64,000 nt of DNA from an uncultured Pelagibacteraceae bacterium (GTDB taxonomy: Bacteria; Pseudomonadota; Alphaproteobacteria; Pelagibacterales; Pelagibacteraceae), in contig CABYCO010000001.1 of NCBI GenBank assembly GCA_902517495.1, positions 1-64,000 of the forward strand. The letters are read 5' to 3'. The notes under the pieces are model-generated. The model was given only the letters and a program-made list of their open reading frames with translations. It was not told where the DNA came from and did no database searches. Shown here in pieces: positions 34,867 through 46,187 of the stretch. Position 1 is the first letter of the stretch, and each line of letters opens with the position of its first letter. The position numbers were made by a program, and so were the translations under genes.

Positions 34867-35642
34867 TAGGAATATTTAGCTGAGGGGTATGACCCACTTT
34901 TAACATCTAATTTAAACTTTTTAACTGTATTTCTTACACTACTTTTCAAATTAGTATATTTTTTAACAAATTTGATTTTCGTATTTGTTAAACCCAATAA
35001 ATCATCTGTAACTAAAATCTGACCATCACAAAAATTTGATGAACCTATCCCTATTGTTGGAATATTAATTGATTTTGTAATTTCTTTTGAAACTTTTTTT
35101 TCAATACATTCTAAAACAATTGCAAACACTCCAGCATCTTCTAAGGACTTAGAATCTTTTAACAAGTTTTTTTTTTCTAAATCTGTTTTACCTTTGTATC
35201 TAAATTTACCTCTTACGGTTTGTGGTGTTATACCTATATGACCCATTACAGGAATTTTAAATTGAGTTAAATATTTTATAATTTCTATAATTTTTCTGCC
35301 ACCTTCTAATTTTATTCCATCACATTTTGTTTCTTTCATTACTTTTTTACAATTTTTAAGTGCTTGTGATTTACTTTTGTATGAATTGAAAGGCATGTCT
35401 ACAATCATTAGACTTTTTTTAACCCCTTTTCTTACACTCTTGGAGTGCTCAATCATCATTGATAAATTTACTTTTCTTGTAGTGTCAAAATTATACAAAA
35501 CTGAACCCAACGAATCTCCCACCAGTATTAAATCTGTGTAGTTATCAATCTCTTCGGCTATATTTTTTGAATAAGCAGTTAAACAAACAATCTTTGACTT
35601 ATTTTTTTTTTTAAGAACAAGCCTACTTATTTTTGTAAGCAT
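34863..35642 (-). CDS. panB: 3-methyl-2-oxobutanoate hydroxymethyltransferase
   Basis: PanB (259 aa) makes ketopantoate from alpha-ketoisovalerate and methylene-THF, the first committed step to pantothenate. Motifs: VCLTAYSKNIAEEID, LVGDSLGSVLYNFDTT, DMPFNSYKSK, GHIGITPQTV, FAIVLECI and PTIGIGSSNFCDGQILV. Many members bind Mg at the Asp residues seen. panC is not adjacent in this window. Confidence 0.94.
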   Translation of the reverse strand: MLTKISRLVLKKKNKSKIVCLTAYSKNIAEEIDNYTDLILVGDSLGSVLYNFDTTRKVNLSMMIEHSKSVRKGVKKSLMIVDMPFNSYKSKSQALKNCKKVMKETKCDGIKLEGGRKIIEIIKYLTQFKIPVMGHIGITPQTVRGKFRYKGKTDLEKKNLLKDSKSLEDAGVFAIVLECIEKKVSKEITKSINIPTIGIGSSNFCDGQILVTDDLLGLTNTKIKFVKKYTNLKSSVRNTVKKFKLDVKSGSYPSAKYSY

Positions 35643-35652
35643 AAATACCTGC

Positions 35653-36072
35653 TTACCAAGTACCTATATTTTCCATAGATTTCCAAGGTTCTATGGGATC
35701 TAAGTTACCTTCTTGAAGAATTTCAACTGATATCTTATCTGGAGATCTAACAAAAGCCATATGACCATCTCTAGGAGGTCTGTTAATTGTGTAACCCATA
35801 TCTTTTAATCTCTGACAAGTCTCATAAATATTATCAACTCTGTAAGCTAAATGTCCAAAATTTCTTGATCCTTCACCTAAATTGTCTCCATCCCAGTTAT
35901 ATGTTAATTCAATTTCTGCTTTTTCATCATTTGGAGCTGCAAGAAAAACTAGTGTGTATCTTCCTTTTTCATTTTCCATTCTTTTTGTTTCTTTTAATCC
36001 TAAGCCATCACAAAAAAATTTAAGCGAGTCTTCAATATTTGAGACCCTAATCATTGTATGTAAATATTTCAT
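35653..36072 (-). CDS. gloA: glyoxalase/VOC-family protein (lactoylglutathione-lyase type)
   Basis: A 139-aa vicinal-oxygen-chelate protein. It begins MKYLHTMIRVSNIEDSLKFF with metal His, then ELTYNWDGDNLGEGSRNFGH and a late Glu (ISVEILQEG), the usual metal ligands. Glyoxalase I detoxifies methylglyoxal; the match to the standard GloA motif RVSNIEDSLKFF supports that. Confidence 0.85.
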   Translation of the reverse strand: MKYLHTMIRVSNIEDSLKFFCDGLGLKETKRMENEKGRYTLVFLAAPNDEKAEIELTYNWDGDNLGEGSRNFGHLAYRVDNIYETCQRLKDMGYTINRPPRDGHMAFVRSPDKISVEILQEGNLDPIEPWKSMENIGTW

Positions 36073-36094
36073 ATAGTTTACTTATATAGTCTTA

Positions 36095-37657
36095 TTATTC
36101 CAATTCAATAGTGCTTGGTGGCTTTGAGGTAATATCATAAACAACTCTATTAATGCCTCTAATATTATTTACAATTTGATTAGATATTGACTGCATAAAA
36201 GATTTATTAAATTGAAAGAAATCTGCTGTCATTCCATCTTCTGAGGTAATTGCCCTTAATAAACAAAGATATTCATAAGTTCTATTATCTCCCATAACAC
36301 CAACAGTCTTAACTGGAAGTAAAGCAGCATAGGCCTGCCAAATCTTATCATATAGATTATTATCTTTTAAAGATTTTATAAAGTAATTATCTGCCTCTTT
36401 TAAAATTTTAATTTTTTCTTTGGTGATTATACCAGGCATTCTTATTGCAAGACCTGGTCCTGGAAATGGGTGTCTAGATATAATCTCATGACTTAATCCA
36501 AGTTCTAATCCTAGTTTTCTAACCTCATCTTTAAAAAGATATTTCAATGGTTCAACTAATTTCAGTTTCATTTTTTTTGGCAAACCACCTACATTATGAT
36601 GTGATTTAATTTTTGATGTTTGGCTTCCTGTAACAGATTTACTTTCAATTAAATCAGGATACAAAGTTCCTTGGGCTAAGAATTTTACATTTTTAATTTT
36701 ATTTGAATATTTTTCAAAAATTTTAATAAAAAGATTTCCTATTATTTTTCTTTTTTTTTCTGGATCAGAAATATTTTTTAATTTAGATAAAAATAAATTT
36801 TCTGCATTTACATAGATTAGATTAATTTTAAATCTCTTCTTAAATGTATTTACAACTTGCTTTTCTTCATCTTTCCTAAGTAGACCAGTATTAACAAATA
36901 TACATGTTAATTTTTTCCCTATGGCATTTGACAGTAATTTAGCAACTACACTGCTATCAACACCTCCGGATAGTGCACAAATAACCTTTGAATTTCCTAC
37001 GCTATTTCTTACTTCATTTATTAATTTTTTTTTCTGGTCTCTTGAAGACCAATTTTTAGTTAATTTACATATAGAAAATATAAAATTTTTAAGTATTAAC
37101 TTTCCTTTGATTGTATGACTTACCTCTGGGTGAAATTGAATACCAAACATTTTTTTTTCTACATTTTCAATAATACACATTTTCGAGTTTATACTTTGTG
37201 CAATTATTTTAAAATTTTTTGGTAATTTTGTTACTTGATCTGCATGGCTCATCCATACATTATTTTTTCCCTTAGAAAAAAAATCTTTAGTTAACTTACT
37301 TTTTCTTGTTTCTTTTACTTCAGCAAGTCCAAATTCTCTATATTTAGAGCTTCTTACACTTCCTCCCATTGCTTTTGAAATAATTTGATGACCAAAACAT
37401 ATACCTAGTACAGGCACTCCTAGTTTAAGAATTTTATCATTAAATTTTACTTTTTTACTCTCATAGACATTTAAAGGACCACCAGATAAAACTATTCCTT
37501 TAATATTTTTTTCAAACTTTGTGAATTTTTCTATTTTTTTGTGACTTACTATCTCACAATAAATACCCAGTTCTCTGATTTTTCTTGCAATTAACTGTGT
37601 AAATTGGGAACCAAAGTCTACAATTAGTATTTTATTGAGAGTGCCCTCAAGACGCAT
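36095..37657 (-). CDS. guaA: GMP synthase (glutamine-hydrolysing)
   Basis: 520-aa bifunctional enzyme converting XMP to GMP. I start at ATG 37657 ([20 protein letters not shown]); a TTG four codons upstream is the longer alternative. N-terminal GATase: [11 protein letters not shown]-type LGICFGHQI with the nucleophilic Cys, and [11 protein letters not shown]-pyrophosphatase: [16 protein letters not shown]-terminal dimer domain ends [17 protein letters not shown]. Overlaps the TPR gene by 11 bases; guaB lies just upstream of that, so the guanine branch is clustered. Confidence 0.96.
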   Translation of the reverse strand: MRLEGTLNKILIVDFGSQFTQLIARKIRELGIYCEIVSHKKIEKFTKFEKNIKGIVLSGGPLNVYESKKVKFNDKILKLGVPVLGICFGHQIISKAMGGSVRSSKYREFGLAEVKETRKSKLTKDFFSKGKNNVWMSHADQVTKLPKNFKIIAQSINSKMCIIENVEKKMFGIQFHPEVSHTIKGKLILKNFIFSICKLTKNWSSRDQKKKLINEVRNSVGNSKVICALSGGVDSSVVAKLLSNAIGKKLTCIFVNTGLLRKDEEKQVVNTFKKRFKINLIYVNAENLFLSKLKNISDPEKKRKIIGNLFIKIFEKYSNKIKNVKFLAQGTLYPDLIESKSVTGSQTSKIKSHHNVGGLPKKMKLKLVEPLKYLFKDEVRKLGLELGLSHEIISRHPFPGPGLAIRMPGIITKEKIKILKEADNYFIKSLKDNNLYDKIWQAYAALLPVKTVGVMGDNRTYEYLCLLRAITSEDGMTADFFQFNKSFMQSISNQIVNNIRGINRVVYDITSKPPSTIELE

Positions 37658-38075
37658 CTTTTCTTTCAAAATCTTTTAAACGACTTTCAATTGAAGCAAT
37701 TTTTTCACACATATCTACACAAATTTTCTTAAAATCTTTACTTAATTCATCTGCTTTTGAAAAATTTGATCTTTCTAATTCCATATCAATTAAAAGGAAC
37801 ATAGCCTCTTCATTCTTAGGATCTAAAAGTAAAGTAGTTTTTATATTCTTTTCTTCTTGTCTTTTATCTTCTTCAATTTTAAAAATTTTAGCTAAATAAA
37901 GATAAGATGCTGAGTCTTTTGGGTTATAAACTATGTTTCTATGAAATAAAAACTTTGAATCTCCATATTTTTCCTTATCGAATAAATCCTTAGCCTCTTT
38001 AAAAAAATTATTTTCATTCGCCTTAGCAAAAAGGCTAAATAAAATAAATGTAAAAATTAAAATTAAGTATTTCAT
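37647..38075 (-). CDS. small exported TPR-like protein
   Basis: A 142-aa protein with signal peptide [19 protein letters not shown] and helical TPR-like repeats ([52 protein letters not shown]). Wedged between guaB and guaA with 2-base spacing on one side and an 11-base overlap on the other. Function unknown. Confidence 0.75.
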   Translation of the reverse strand: MKYLILIFTFILFSLFAKANENNFFKEAKDLFDKEKYGDSKFLFHRNIVYNPKDSASYLYLAKIFKIEEDKRQEEKNIKTTLLLDPKNEEAMFLLIDMELERSNFSKADELSKDFKKICVDMCEKIASIESRLKDFERKDAS

Positions 38076-38077
38076 AG

Positions 38078-39142
38078 TTATTTTTTAACAACATCTATAT
38101 TATGTACCATACTTTCATAAAAACCTGCTTTAGTAATTTTTACAAATTTTGGTTTTTTTCTTAATTCAATTACTTTCTTAGCTCCCATATAGCCCATTGA
38201 AGATTTTAATCCTCCAACTAGGTTGTAGATTATTTTATCAACTTTACCTTTATATTTAATATATCCCTCTACACCTTCCGCTACATATTTTGATGTATCT
38301 TTTTGTTTAGTTTGAAAGTATCTGTCAGCCGAACCTTTGTTCATTGCGCCTATTGAACCCATACCCCTAAAATATTTATAAAATTTACCGTTTTTCTTTA
38401 TCTTTTTTCCAGGTGCTTCATCTGTGCCTGCAAATAATGAACCTATCATAACTGCATCTGCACCAGCTGCTAATGCTTTAGCAATATCACCAGAAAATTT
38501 TATTCCTCCATCAGCAATTAGTCTTGTTTTGCTTTTCCCAATTCCTTTTTTAACATTTAGTATCGCGCTAAGTTGTGGAACTCCTATTCCTGCTACAAGT
38601 CTTGTTGTGCAAATAGATCCTGGGCCTATTCCTACTTTTATAATATCGACACCTAACCCAATCAAAAATTTTGCAGCTTGTGTTGTAGCTATATTTCCAG
38701 CACAAATTGCTGTTTTCTTAGGACGTATTTTTTTTATTTTTTTAATTATATCTCCTACTTTTTTGGTATGTCCGTGTGCTGTATCAATTACTATTATATC
38801 CAAGTTCTCTTTTAATATTTTTTCTGCTCTCTTTAATTCTTTTTCGCTTGCACCAACTGCTGCACCTACTAACATTTTTTTGGATTTTACTTTTCTAATT
38901 TCTTTTATCTGTTCTTCAATATTTAAGTTTCTGTGAATTATTCCTAATCCCCCAGCTCTCCCCATTGCAATTCCCATTGTAGACTCTGTAACAGTATCCA
39001 TTGCAGATGATAAAAGTGGAATTTTTATCTTTAGACTTTCTGTTAAATTTGTAGAGGTACTTACTTCACTGGGTAGAATAGCTGAGTAATTTGGCGCTAA
39101 AGTAACATCATCAAATGTTAAAGCTTCTTTAATAGTTTCCAT
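38078..39142 (-). CDS. guaB: IMP dehydrogenase lacking CBS domains
   Basis: A 354-aa IMPDH (usual bacterial length about 480-490) oxidising IMP to XMP. The barrel is complete: TFDDVTLAPNYS, LLSSAMDTVTE, GGLGIIHRN, GPGSICTTRLVAG with catalytic Cys near 178, IADGGIKFSGDIAKALAAGA, YRGMGSIGAM, and a YFQ flap region. The roughly 120-residue CBS pair normally inserted after about residue 86 is absent; the chain runs straight from EIRKVK to SKKMLVGAAVG. Loss should remove adenine/guanine nucleotide allostery. Confidence 0.95.
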   Translation of the reverse strand: METIKEALTFDDVTLAPNYSAILPSEVSTSTNLTESLKIKIPLLSSAMDTVTESTMGIAMGRAGGLGIIHRNLNIEEQIKEIRKVKSKKMLVGAAVGASEKELKRAEKILKENLDIIVIDTAHGHTKKVGDIIKKIKKIRPKKTAICAGNIATTQAAKFLIGLGVDIIKVGIGPGSICTTRLVAGIGVPQLSAILNVKKGIGKSKTRLIADGGIKFSGDIAKALAAGADAVMIGSLFAGTDEAPGKKIKKNGKFYKYFRGMGSIGAMNKGSADRYFQTKQKDTSKYVAEGVEGYIKYKGKVDKIIYNLVGGLKSSMGYMGAKKVIELRKKPKFVKITKAGFYESMVHNIDVVKK

Positions 39143-39181
39143 GTCCTTATATAAATGATTCTTTAAAAAATAAAAGGATAA

Positions 39182-39793
39182 CTATCTCAAATTTCTACAA
39201 ATTATAAAATTTTCTTTAGAGTCTTTTCTGCTTGATGGAGGCTTGAAAATATCAATATCTTTAAAAGATTTTTTGCCTAATGCGACAATCTCGTTAAAAG
39301 ATGATCCCATAAAAAGTTTAGATATAAAATTTCCTTTTTTATTAAGTAATTCAGTCGCAAAATTCATTGCTTCAATACATAATTCTCCTGTAACTAATGA
39401 ATCTACACTTTTATTTCCTGTAGTGTTAACTGCCATATCAGAGACTATAAGATCTACTTTCTTCCCAAAATAATTTTTGATATTTTTTTTTTGCTGATCT
39501 TCAGTAAAATCTCCTTTTATATGTACTAAATTCTTAATTGGCTCAATATCCTTTAAATCAATTGAGATTATTTTAGAGTTACTGAAATTTCTTGATATGT
39601 ACTGGGACCAGCTACCTGGAGCTGCACCAAGATCTATAACTAAAATATTATTTTTTATTATTTTGAATTTGTCGTTTATTTCTTGTAATTTGTATACAGC
39701 CCTTGACCTATAACCCTCTAATTTTGATTTTTTGACGTAAATATCTCTTTTTTGTTTAATAACCCAATTCTTCGAAAATTTATTTTTTTTCAA
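39182..39793 (-). CDS. rlmE: 23S rRNA 2'-O-ribose methyltransferase RlmE
   Basis: FtsJ/RrmJ-type enzyme (203 aa) methylating U2552 of 23S rRNA. SAM loop DLGAAPGSWSQY, Lys in RSRAVYKLQEI, Asp in IVSDMAVN and Lys in GNFISKLFMG provide the K-D-K-E set. One base after the glycosyltransferase-like gene. Confidence 0.94.
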   Translation of the reverse strand: MKKNKFSKNWVIKQKRDIYVKKSKLEGYRSRAVYKLQEINDKFKIIKNNILVIDLGAAPGSWSQYISRNFSNSKIISIDLKDIEPIKNLVHIKGDFTEDQQKKNIKNYFGKKVDLIVSDMAVNTTGNKSVDSLVTGELCIEAMNFATELLNKKGNFISKLFMGSSFNEIVALGKKSFKDIDIFKPPSSRKDSKENFIICRNLR

Positions 39794-40693
39794 CTAATTC
39801 TCAAATCTTAAGGATTTTTCAATTATATCTCCGTCCAATGTTTTAATTTTGGATATATAATTTTTATTATTTCTTATATTGTCATTATTTTTTCCCGCTA
39901 AATGAATAATTCCTATTTCATGGTTTGGTAAATATGGTTCAACAAAGGTATTATGTTTTTTGTCAAATTTAATTGCCTCTATAAGTGTCCAGTTACAATA
40001 AGCAGGTAGAATTTCTACATCTAAATTATCTGAATATATTGTAATATTCATTGCTATTTGCTCTGAACCCCAAATTTTTCCAGAAGACAATGCTTTTTTT
40101 AAATTTTTTTGCCAGATCTCCCAATGAGGAGCGCTTTCTTCCAAGCAAAATAATCCAATATTCAAATGGGGTTTAAGTGCAACTTCTCTTGAAACTTTTT
40201 CTGAGAAACCAGATGACTTAGCATGTTTGTAATTTTGTGATTTTATTCTTGCAAAACTTCCCCATACCCAATCTGCTCTTAAAACTCTTCCATAGGATCT
40301 ATCTGCTGATGTTGCTATTGCTAACTTTTTATTCTCAGAGCCCTGTAAGTAAAGATCGATTGCATACCAAGAGTTTACCCATGCATCAGCATCTATCCAT
40401 AAATATTTTTTATATCCTGGAAAATAATTTGGCAAGAATGCTCTAGATACCTGACTTTTCAACCACTCTCTTCCTTTTATCTTCAAATTTGGAACTTCTA
40501 TATCCCACTCCGCTTTTTTGATTTGAAATACTTTTTTTTCTAATATTTTAATTTGTTCATCAGTTAATCCCGCATCCATGATGCAAATATCTACTGTTTT
40601 GCTTTGTTCAAATCTAACAATCGAATCTATTAATTCATTAAGAAGATTGAAATAATTTGAATCTGCTAATGAGATTATTGTATTTTCCCTCAT
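39794..40693 (-). CDS. glycosyltransferase-like protein with DxD motif
   Basis: A 299-aa soluble protein resembling nucleotide-sugar glycosyltransferases (GT8-like or GT-A fold). YLWIDADAWVNSW near residue 97 gives the metal-binding DxD; PHLNIGLFCLEE, KIWGSEQIAMNI and GIIHLAGKNN match the pattern of the acceptor half. Family not certain and acceptor unknown. It is coupled to pssA by one base. Confidence 0.6.
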   Translation of the reverse strand: MRENTIISLADSNYFNLLNELIDSIVRFEQSKTVDICIMDAGLTDEQIKILEKKVFQIKKAEWDIEVPNLKIKGREWLKSQVSRAFLPNYFPGYKKYLWIDADAWVNSWYAIDLYLQGSENKKLAIATSADRSYGRVLRADWVWGSFARIKSQNYKHAKSSGFSEKVSREVALKPHLNIGLFCLEESAPHWEIWQKNLKKALSSGKIWGSEQIAMNITIYSDNLDVEILPAYCNWTLIEAIKFDKKHNTFVEPYLPNHEIGIIHLAGKNNDNIRNNKNYISKIKTLDGDIIEKSLRFEN

Positions 40694-41509
40694 TTATAAC
40701 ACATCTTCATGATGATCTGTGTCATCTGCGGTAGCTTTCGCATTCTTTTTAGTCATAAGATAATGCATTGAACTTATTGGTACCATTAACAAATAAATTA
40801 CACCTGAAATAATAATAGCATTAAATGTATAAACAAGAATTAAGCCAAAATATAAAATTATTCCAAATAACAAAAATATTGATGTACTTCTTGGGACAGC
40901 TATCCTTTTAAAAGAATAAGTTGGTATTTTACTTATTAACAATATTGAAACAATTATAAACATAACGGGTACGATAATTTGATAATTTAAGTTTAAAAAC
41001 TGAAATTCACTAATACTTAATATCAAAGGCATTAAAACAAGAACTCCACCTGCTGGAGATGGAATACCTTCAAAAAAATTATCTTTCCAAGAACTCTCTT
41101 CGTTTGATGAAACATTAAACCTTGCAAGTCTAAGCGCTACACAAACAACATAAATTAACGAAATTAACCAACCTACTCTTCCAGTTTCAGATAAAGCCCA
41201 AAAATACATTATAAAAGCTGGAGCAACACCAAAACTTATAACATCAGTAAGAGAGTCTAGTTCTTTTCCAACTTTAGAAGTTCCTTTAATTAACCTTGCA
41301 ATTCTGCCGTCTAACCCATCAATAATTGCAGCTACTATAACTGCGATAATTGATAATTCAAATTTACCATCAAAAGCAAACTTTATTGAAGTCAATCCGA
41401 TACATACACCAACAAGTGTTAAAATATTTGGTAGAATGACTCTTGTTTTTTTATTAGAAACTAATTTAATATTTTTATTTTGAGGTTCCATAAAATCATT
41501 TTTTTGCAA
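40694..41509 (-). CDS. pssA: CDP-diacylglycerol--serine O-phosphatidyltransferase
   Basis: A 271-aa inner-membrane enzyme making phosphatidylserine. The CDP-alcohol phosphotransferase motif reads DGLDGRIARLIKG followed by LDSLTDVISFG. About seven hydrophobic segments. It overlaps psd by 14 bases, forming the phosphatidylethanolamine pathway pair. Confidence 0.94.
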   Translation of the reverse strand: MQKNDFMEPQNKNIKLVSNKKTRVILPNILTLVGVCIGLTSIKFAFDGKFELSIIAVIVAAIIDGLDGRIARLIKGTSKVGKELDSLTDVISFGVAPAFIMYFWALSETGRVGWLISLIYVVCVALRLARFNVSSNEESSWKDNFFEGIPSPAGGVLVLMPLILSISEFQFLNLNYQIIVPVMFIIVSILLISKIPTYSFKRIAVPRSTSIFLLFGIILYFGLILVYTFNAIIISGVIYLLMVPISSMHYLMTKKNAKATADDTDHHEDVL

Positions 41510-42140
41510 TTAAAGTTTCGCCAGCTATAGTTTTTTGATCAACCTTTACCAAAGGTGTGTAATTTTCGAAATACATATCAGCCCTACTTCCAAATCTAAT
41601 CATTCCTATTCTTGAACCTTGTTCTACAAGCTCATCTTTAGAAACCTCTGTTACAATCCGTCTTGCAACAAGTCCTGCTATTTGGACAACAATTATATCT
41701 TCTCCATTAGAATTTTTTATTTTATAATAATTTCTCTCATTATCTTCACTTGCCTTATCTAAAGATGCATTAAAAAACTTTCCTGGTTTATAAAGTATCT
41801 CAGATATTGCTCCCGAACATGGAGACCTATTTACATGACAGTCAAAGACATCCATAAAAATACTTATTTTTTTCATTTGTTTATTTTCTAAACCTAATTC
41901 TTTTGGACCATTAGTATCCATTACTTGTAGTACAACTCCATCAGCTGGACTCGTAAGATAATTCTCGTCACCGATAGAAATTCTTTCAGGGTCTCTAAAA
42001 AAATAATAGCACCAAATGGTTAATATCAACCCTATAAAACCCAGAAATCCATTTAAGAAATAAAGAATTATAGTTGCGATTGCGAAAATAATAATAAATT
42101 TGTATCCTTCGTTATGTATTTTTGGAAATATTTTACTCAT
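41496..42140 (-). CDS. psd: phosphatidylserine decarboxylase
   Basis: A 214-aa pyruvoyl enzyme of the small Psd type, converting phosphatidylserine to phosphatidylethanolamine. Conserved SPADGVVLQV, FMDVFDCHVNRSPCSG and IGMIRFGSRADMYF, the last with the Gly-Ser self-cleavage site near 186-187. Two hydrophobic segments at the N-terminus anchor it. Confidence 0.94.
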   Translation of the reverse strand: MSKIFPKIHNEGYKFIIIFAIATIILYFLNGFLGFIGLILTIWCYYFFRDPERISIGDENYLTSPADGVVLQVMDTNGPKELGLENKQMKKISIFMDVFDCHVNRSPCSGAISEILYKPGKFFNASLDKASEDNERNYYKIKNSNGEDIIVVQIAGLVARRIVTEVSKDELVEQGSRIGMIRFGSRADMYFENYTPLVKVDQKTIAGETLIAKK

Positions 42141-42218
42141 GACAATCCTATAATTGATAATTTTGGATTAATATGTATACAAAAAGAATAAATTCAACTA
42201 TTAAGATATATCGAAAAA

Positions 42219-43433
42219 ATGAGTAAAATTAAGGTTAAAAACCCCATTGTAGAATTAGATGGTGATGAAATGACCCGAGTTATATGGGACTTCATAAAAA
42301 ATAAGCTCGTTTTAACTTACCTTGATCTCAAAATTGAGTACTACGATTTAGGAATGGAAAGTAGAGATAAAACTGAAGATAAAATAACAATTGAATGTGC
42401 GAATGCAATTAAAAGAAATGGCGTCGGCATTAAATGTGCAACCATCACACCCGATGAAGCTAGAGTAAGAGAATTTAATCTAAAAAAAATGTGGAGATCT
42501 CCAAATGGTACAATAAGAAATATTATTGGAGGAACTGTTTTTAGAGAGCCAATAATTTGTAAAAATATTCCAAAACTTGTGCCCTCATGGACAGATCCAT
42601 TGATCATAGGTAGACATGCTTTTGGTGATCAATACAGAGCAACAGATTTTACAGTGCCCGGTAAAGGTAAGTTAGAAATAAAATGGACTGCTGAAGATGG
42701 TTCTGATGAGAGAAAATATGAAGTCTTCAATTTCCCAGGTCCTGGAATTGCATTATCAATGTATAATTTGGATAAATCAATAGAAGATTTTGCAAGATCT
42801 TGCTTTAACTATGGATTAATTAAAAAATGGCCAGTTTATCTTTCTACTAAAAATACAATTTTAAAAAGATACGATGGAAGATTTAAGGATATTTTTGAAG
42901 AAGTTTTTGAAAAGGAATTTAAAGATAGATTTGATCAAAATAAAATTACTTATGAGCATAGATTGATAGATGACATGGTAGCATGTGCAATGAAATGGCA
43001 TGGTAAATATATTTGGGCTTGCAAAAATTATGATGGAGATGTGCAATCAGATACCGTTGCTCAAGGATATGGATCTTTGGGTTTGATGACAAGTGTTTTG
43101 CTTGCTCCAGATGGCAAAACAATGGAGGCTGAAGCTGCACATGGAACAGTAACAAGACACTTTAGAATGCATCAACAAGGTAAAGAAACTTCAACAAATC
43201 CAATTGCATCTATTTTTGCATGGACAAGAGGGTTGGCTCATAGAGGAAAATTAGATGGAAATGAAGAATTAATAAAGTTTGCAGAAACACTTGAAAAAGT
43301 ATGTGTTGACTGTGTTGAAGAAGGCTCAATGACTAAGGACTTAGCTATTTTGATAGGACCTTCGACAAAGTATTTAACAACTAATCAATTTTTAGATACT
43401 TTAGATGGTAAGTTGAGACGAAAACTAAATTAA
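42219..43433 (+). CDS. icd: NADP-dependent isocitrate dehydrogenase
   Basis: A 404-aa enzyme of the eukaryote-like homodimeric class, giving 2-oxoglutarate from isocitrate. Motifs: [63 protein letters not shown] and [12 protein letters not shown]. The 3' end overlaps alaS by 9 bases on the opposite strand. Confidence 0.97.
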   Translation: MSKIKVKNPIVELDGDEMTRVIWDFIKNKLVLTYLDLKIEYYDLGMESRDKTEDKITIECANAIKRNGVGIKCATITPDEARVREFNLKKMWRSPNGTIRNIIGGTVFREPIICKNIPKLVPSWTDPLIIGRHAFGDQYRATDFTVPGKGKLEIKWTAEDGSDERKYEVFNFPGPGIALSMYNLDKSIEDFARSCFNYGLIKKWPVYLSTKNTILKRYDGRFKDIFEEVFEKEFKDRFDQNKITYEHRLIDDMVACAMKWHGKYIWACKNYDGDVQSDTVAQGYGSLGLMTSVLLAPDGKTMEAEAAHGTVTRHFRMHQQGKETSTNPIASIFAWTRGLAHRGKLDGNEELIKFAETLEKVCVDCVEEGSMTKDLAILIGPSTKYLTTNQFLDTLDGKLRRKLN

Positions 43434-46088
43434 AGTCTTAATTTTTTCAAAAGCCTCATCAATTTTATCTTTAAATTGGCCCCCTGCTTGTGCAAAATCT
43501 TTTCTACCACCACCACCTTTTCCACCAATAATTTCTGATCCTGTTTTAGCAAATGTGACCGCATCATACTTATCAATAAGATCATCTGTTATGCCAACTG
43601 CAAGACCTACTTTGTCATCTAGACTTGCAAAAACTACAATAATTCCTGTTTTAAGCTCTTTTTTCCCTGCATCAACCAATTTTCTTAGCTCTTTAGGTGG
43701 GAGATCATGAACTTTTTGAAATCTCACACTTACATTATTTATTTTAATATCTTGAATTATATTTTTTGAATTATTTTCTAAAATTGAATTATATTTTAAT
43801 TGCTCTAGTTGTTTTGATAATTCTTTGATTAAAATCTTATTATCTTCATTATCAAGATTTGGTTTGCCATCTAATTTAATTATCTGTTTTGATAAGTTAT
43901 TAATCATTTCTTCATCTTTTTGTGCGGATAAGTCAGTTAATTTCTCTTTATTTTGTAAAAAACTATTTAATTGATTTTCTCTGAGAGCTTCTACTCTTCT
44001 AACACCTGCTGCAATTGATGATTGACTAATAATTTTGAATCTCCCAATGTCACCAGTGTTTCGTACATGCGTACCTCCACATAATTCAGTGGAAAAATAC
44101 TTTTCTTTCTCATCTCCCATAGATAATACTCTAACTTCTTCTCCATATTTCTCTCCAAAGAGTGCCAGAGCTCCATTATTTACTGCTTCTTTAGGAGTCA
44201 TAATCCTTGTTTTAACTTCTGATTTTTTTTGAACCATAGAATTAACGTGATTTTCAATTTTTTCTATTTCCTGGTCTGAAATTGGTTTCATATGGCTAAA
44301 ATCAAATCTTAGTCTGTCTGGTGCTACTAATGATCCTTTTTGTGTAACATGAGTACCTAATACTCTTCTTAAAGACTCATGCAAAAGGTGTGTTGCTGAG
44401 TGATAAGCTCTTATATTATTACGTCTATCAATATCAATTTTCATCTCAACATTGTCTTTGATTTTTATACTTCCTGATTTAACTTTGCCGTAATGTACAA
44501 ATAGATCACCTAATTTTTTTTGGACATCTGTTATCTCGAACTTAAAGTTTCCAGATATTATCTCACCAGTATCTCCTACCTGTCCCCCAGACTCTCCATA
44601 AAAAGGGGTTTGATTTAAAATAATAATTCCTTCATCATTTTCATTCAGTACATTTACTTCTTTATTGTCTTTTAATAATGATAAAATGATACCTTCTGCT
44701 TGATCTGTCTCATAGCCTAGAAATTCTGAAGGACCTAATCTATCTTTTATCGTAAACCAGATATTATCTACAGCACTATCACCAGAGCCTTTCCAATTTT
44801 TCTTAGCAAGTTCTTTACTTTCTTTCATTAAACTTTGAAATTTATCGTTATCTATTGTTAATGATTTATTTTTTAAGATGTCTTGTGTCAGGTCTAATGG
44901 AAAACCGTAAGTATCATAGAGTTTAAAGGCTACTTCTCCAGGTAATATCTTATCTATTTTAGTTATTTCCTCATTTAATATTTTAATACCTCTGTCTAAA
45001 AGAATTAAAAATTTTTCTTCTTCCATTCTTAGTGTTTCTTTTATTAAAGACTCAGCTCTTTCTATTTCTGAGTAATTACCTTTCATTTCATCTTTTAAAG
45101 TTTTAAATATATTATAAAAAATTGGCTCTTTAGAACCAAGTAGGTGTGAATGCCTCATTCCTCTTCTCATAATTCTTCTTAGGACATAACCTCTTCCTTC
45201 ATTTGATGGTAAAACTCCTTCGGCAATTAAAAATGAACTTGCTCGTAAGTGATCTGCTATTACTCTAAAACTTGCTAAATTATCGTTATTAGGCTCAACT
45301 TTTAAAATTTCTGCAGCAGAGTTTATTATTTTTTTAAAATGATCTGTTTCGTAGTTGTCGTGAGTTCCTTGAAGTAATGCAGCAATTCTCTCTAAACCCA
45401 TTCCAGTATCAACTGATGGTTTTGGCAGATTAATTCGTTTATCTTTTGAAATTTGCTCATACTGCATAAAGACTAAATTCCAAATTTCTATAAATCTATC
45501 CCCATCCTCATTTTTTGTTCCTGGTAATCCACCTTCTAAGTGGTCTCCATGATCATAAAATATTTCTGAACAAGGACCACAAGGTCCTGTTTCGCCCATA
45601 GACCAAAAATTATCAGATGTTGCTATCTTTATGATTTTATCTTCACTTAACCCAGCAATTTTTTTCCAGTAGTTAAAGGCTTCATCATCGTCATGGTAGA
45701 CTGTTACATAAAGTCTGTTCTTATCTAAACCAAATTCTTTTGTTATTAAATTCCACGCAAGTTCAATAGCTCTTTCTTTAAAATAATCGCCAAAAGAAAA
45801 GTTTCCCAACATTTCAAAAAATGTATGGTGTCTTGGAGTATAGCCAACATTTTCAAGATCGTTATGCTTACCACCTGCTCTTACACATTTTTGAGATGTT
45901 GTAGCCCTTTGATAGTCTCTCTTTTCCAGTCCGGTAAACACATTTTTAAATTGTACCATTCCTGAATTGGCAAACATCAATGTTGGGTCATTGTTCGGAA
46001 CTAAATTGCTAGACTCAACTATTTTATGATTATTTTTTTCAAAATAATCCAAAAATGCTGATCTAATTTCATTTAATGTTTTAGCCAT
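43425..46088 (-). CDS. alaS: alanyl-tRNA synthetase
   Basis: Full-length AlaS (887 aa). N-terminal class II synthetase domain ([31 protein letters not shown]), editing domain with [13 protein letters not shown] and CGGTH (zinc site), and a C-terminal [13 protein letters not shown] tail. Attaches alanine to tRNA-Ala and clears mischarged Ser/Gly. Confidence 0.97.
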   Translation of the reverse strand: MAKTLNEIRSAFLDYFEKNNHKIVESSNLVPNNDPTLMFANSGMVQFKNVFTGLEKRDYQRATTSQKCVRAGGKHNDLENVGYTPRHHTFFEMLGNFSFGDYFKERAIELAWNLITKEFGLDKNRLYVTVYHDDDEAFNYWKKIAGLSEDKIIKIATSDNFWSMGETGPCGPCSEIFYDHGDHLEGGLPGTKNEDGDRFIEIWNLVFMQYEQISKDKRINLPKPSVDTGMGLERIAALLQGTHDNYETDHFKKIINSAAEILKVEPNNDNLASFRVIADHLRASSFLIAEGVLPSNEGRGYVLRRIMRRGMRHSHLLGSKEPIFYNIFKTLKDEMKGNYSEIERAESLIKETLRMEEEKFLILLDRGIKILNEEITKIDKILPGEVAFKLYDTYGFPLDLTQDILKNKSLTIDNDKFQSLMKESKELAKKNWKGSGDSAVDNIWFTIKDRLGPSEFLGYETDQAEGIILSLLKDNKEVNVLNENDEGIIILNQTPFYGESGGQVGDTGEIISGNFKFEITDVQKKLGDLFVHYGKVKSGSIKIKDNVEMKIDIDRRNNIRAYHSATHLLHESLRRVLGTHVTQKGSLVAPDRLRFDFSHMKPISDQEIEKIENHVNSMVQKKSEVKTRIMTPKEAVNNGALALFGEKYGEEVRVLSMGDEKEKYFSTELCGGTHVRNTGDIGRFKIISQSSIAAGVRRVEALRENQLNSFLQNKEKLTDLSAQKDEEMINNLSKQIIKLDGKPNLDNEDNKILIKELSKQLEQLKYNSILENNSKNIIQDIKINNVSVRFQKVHDLPPKELRKLVDAGKKELKTGIIVVFASLDDKVGLAVGITDDLIDKYDAVTFAKTGSEIIGGKGGGGRKDFAQAGGQFKDKIDEAFEKIKTLI

Positions 46089-46137
46089 ATTTACCCAAAA
46101 TACAGCATTTTTATATGATGTCTACACTTCTGAAGGG

Positions 46138-46168
46138 AAAAAAGGCGCCCAATAGAGCGCCTTTTTTT
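46138..46168 (-). terminator. recA terminator
   Basis: Stem AAAAAAGGCGC (46138-46148) with GCGCCTTTTTT (46157-46167), 8-base loop and T runs on both strands. Positioned 20 bases after the recA stop, it probably terminates recA; it lies upstream of alaS on the same strand. Confidence 0.85.
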
Positions 46169-46187
46169 AATAACTAAAAGTTATCTG

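Noticed and set aside
38424-38936. 170-aa plus-strand frame opposite guaB
   Set aside because: Entirely antisense to the well-supported IMP dehydrogenase, with no start signal or family match.
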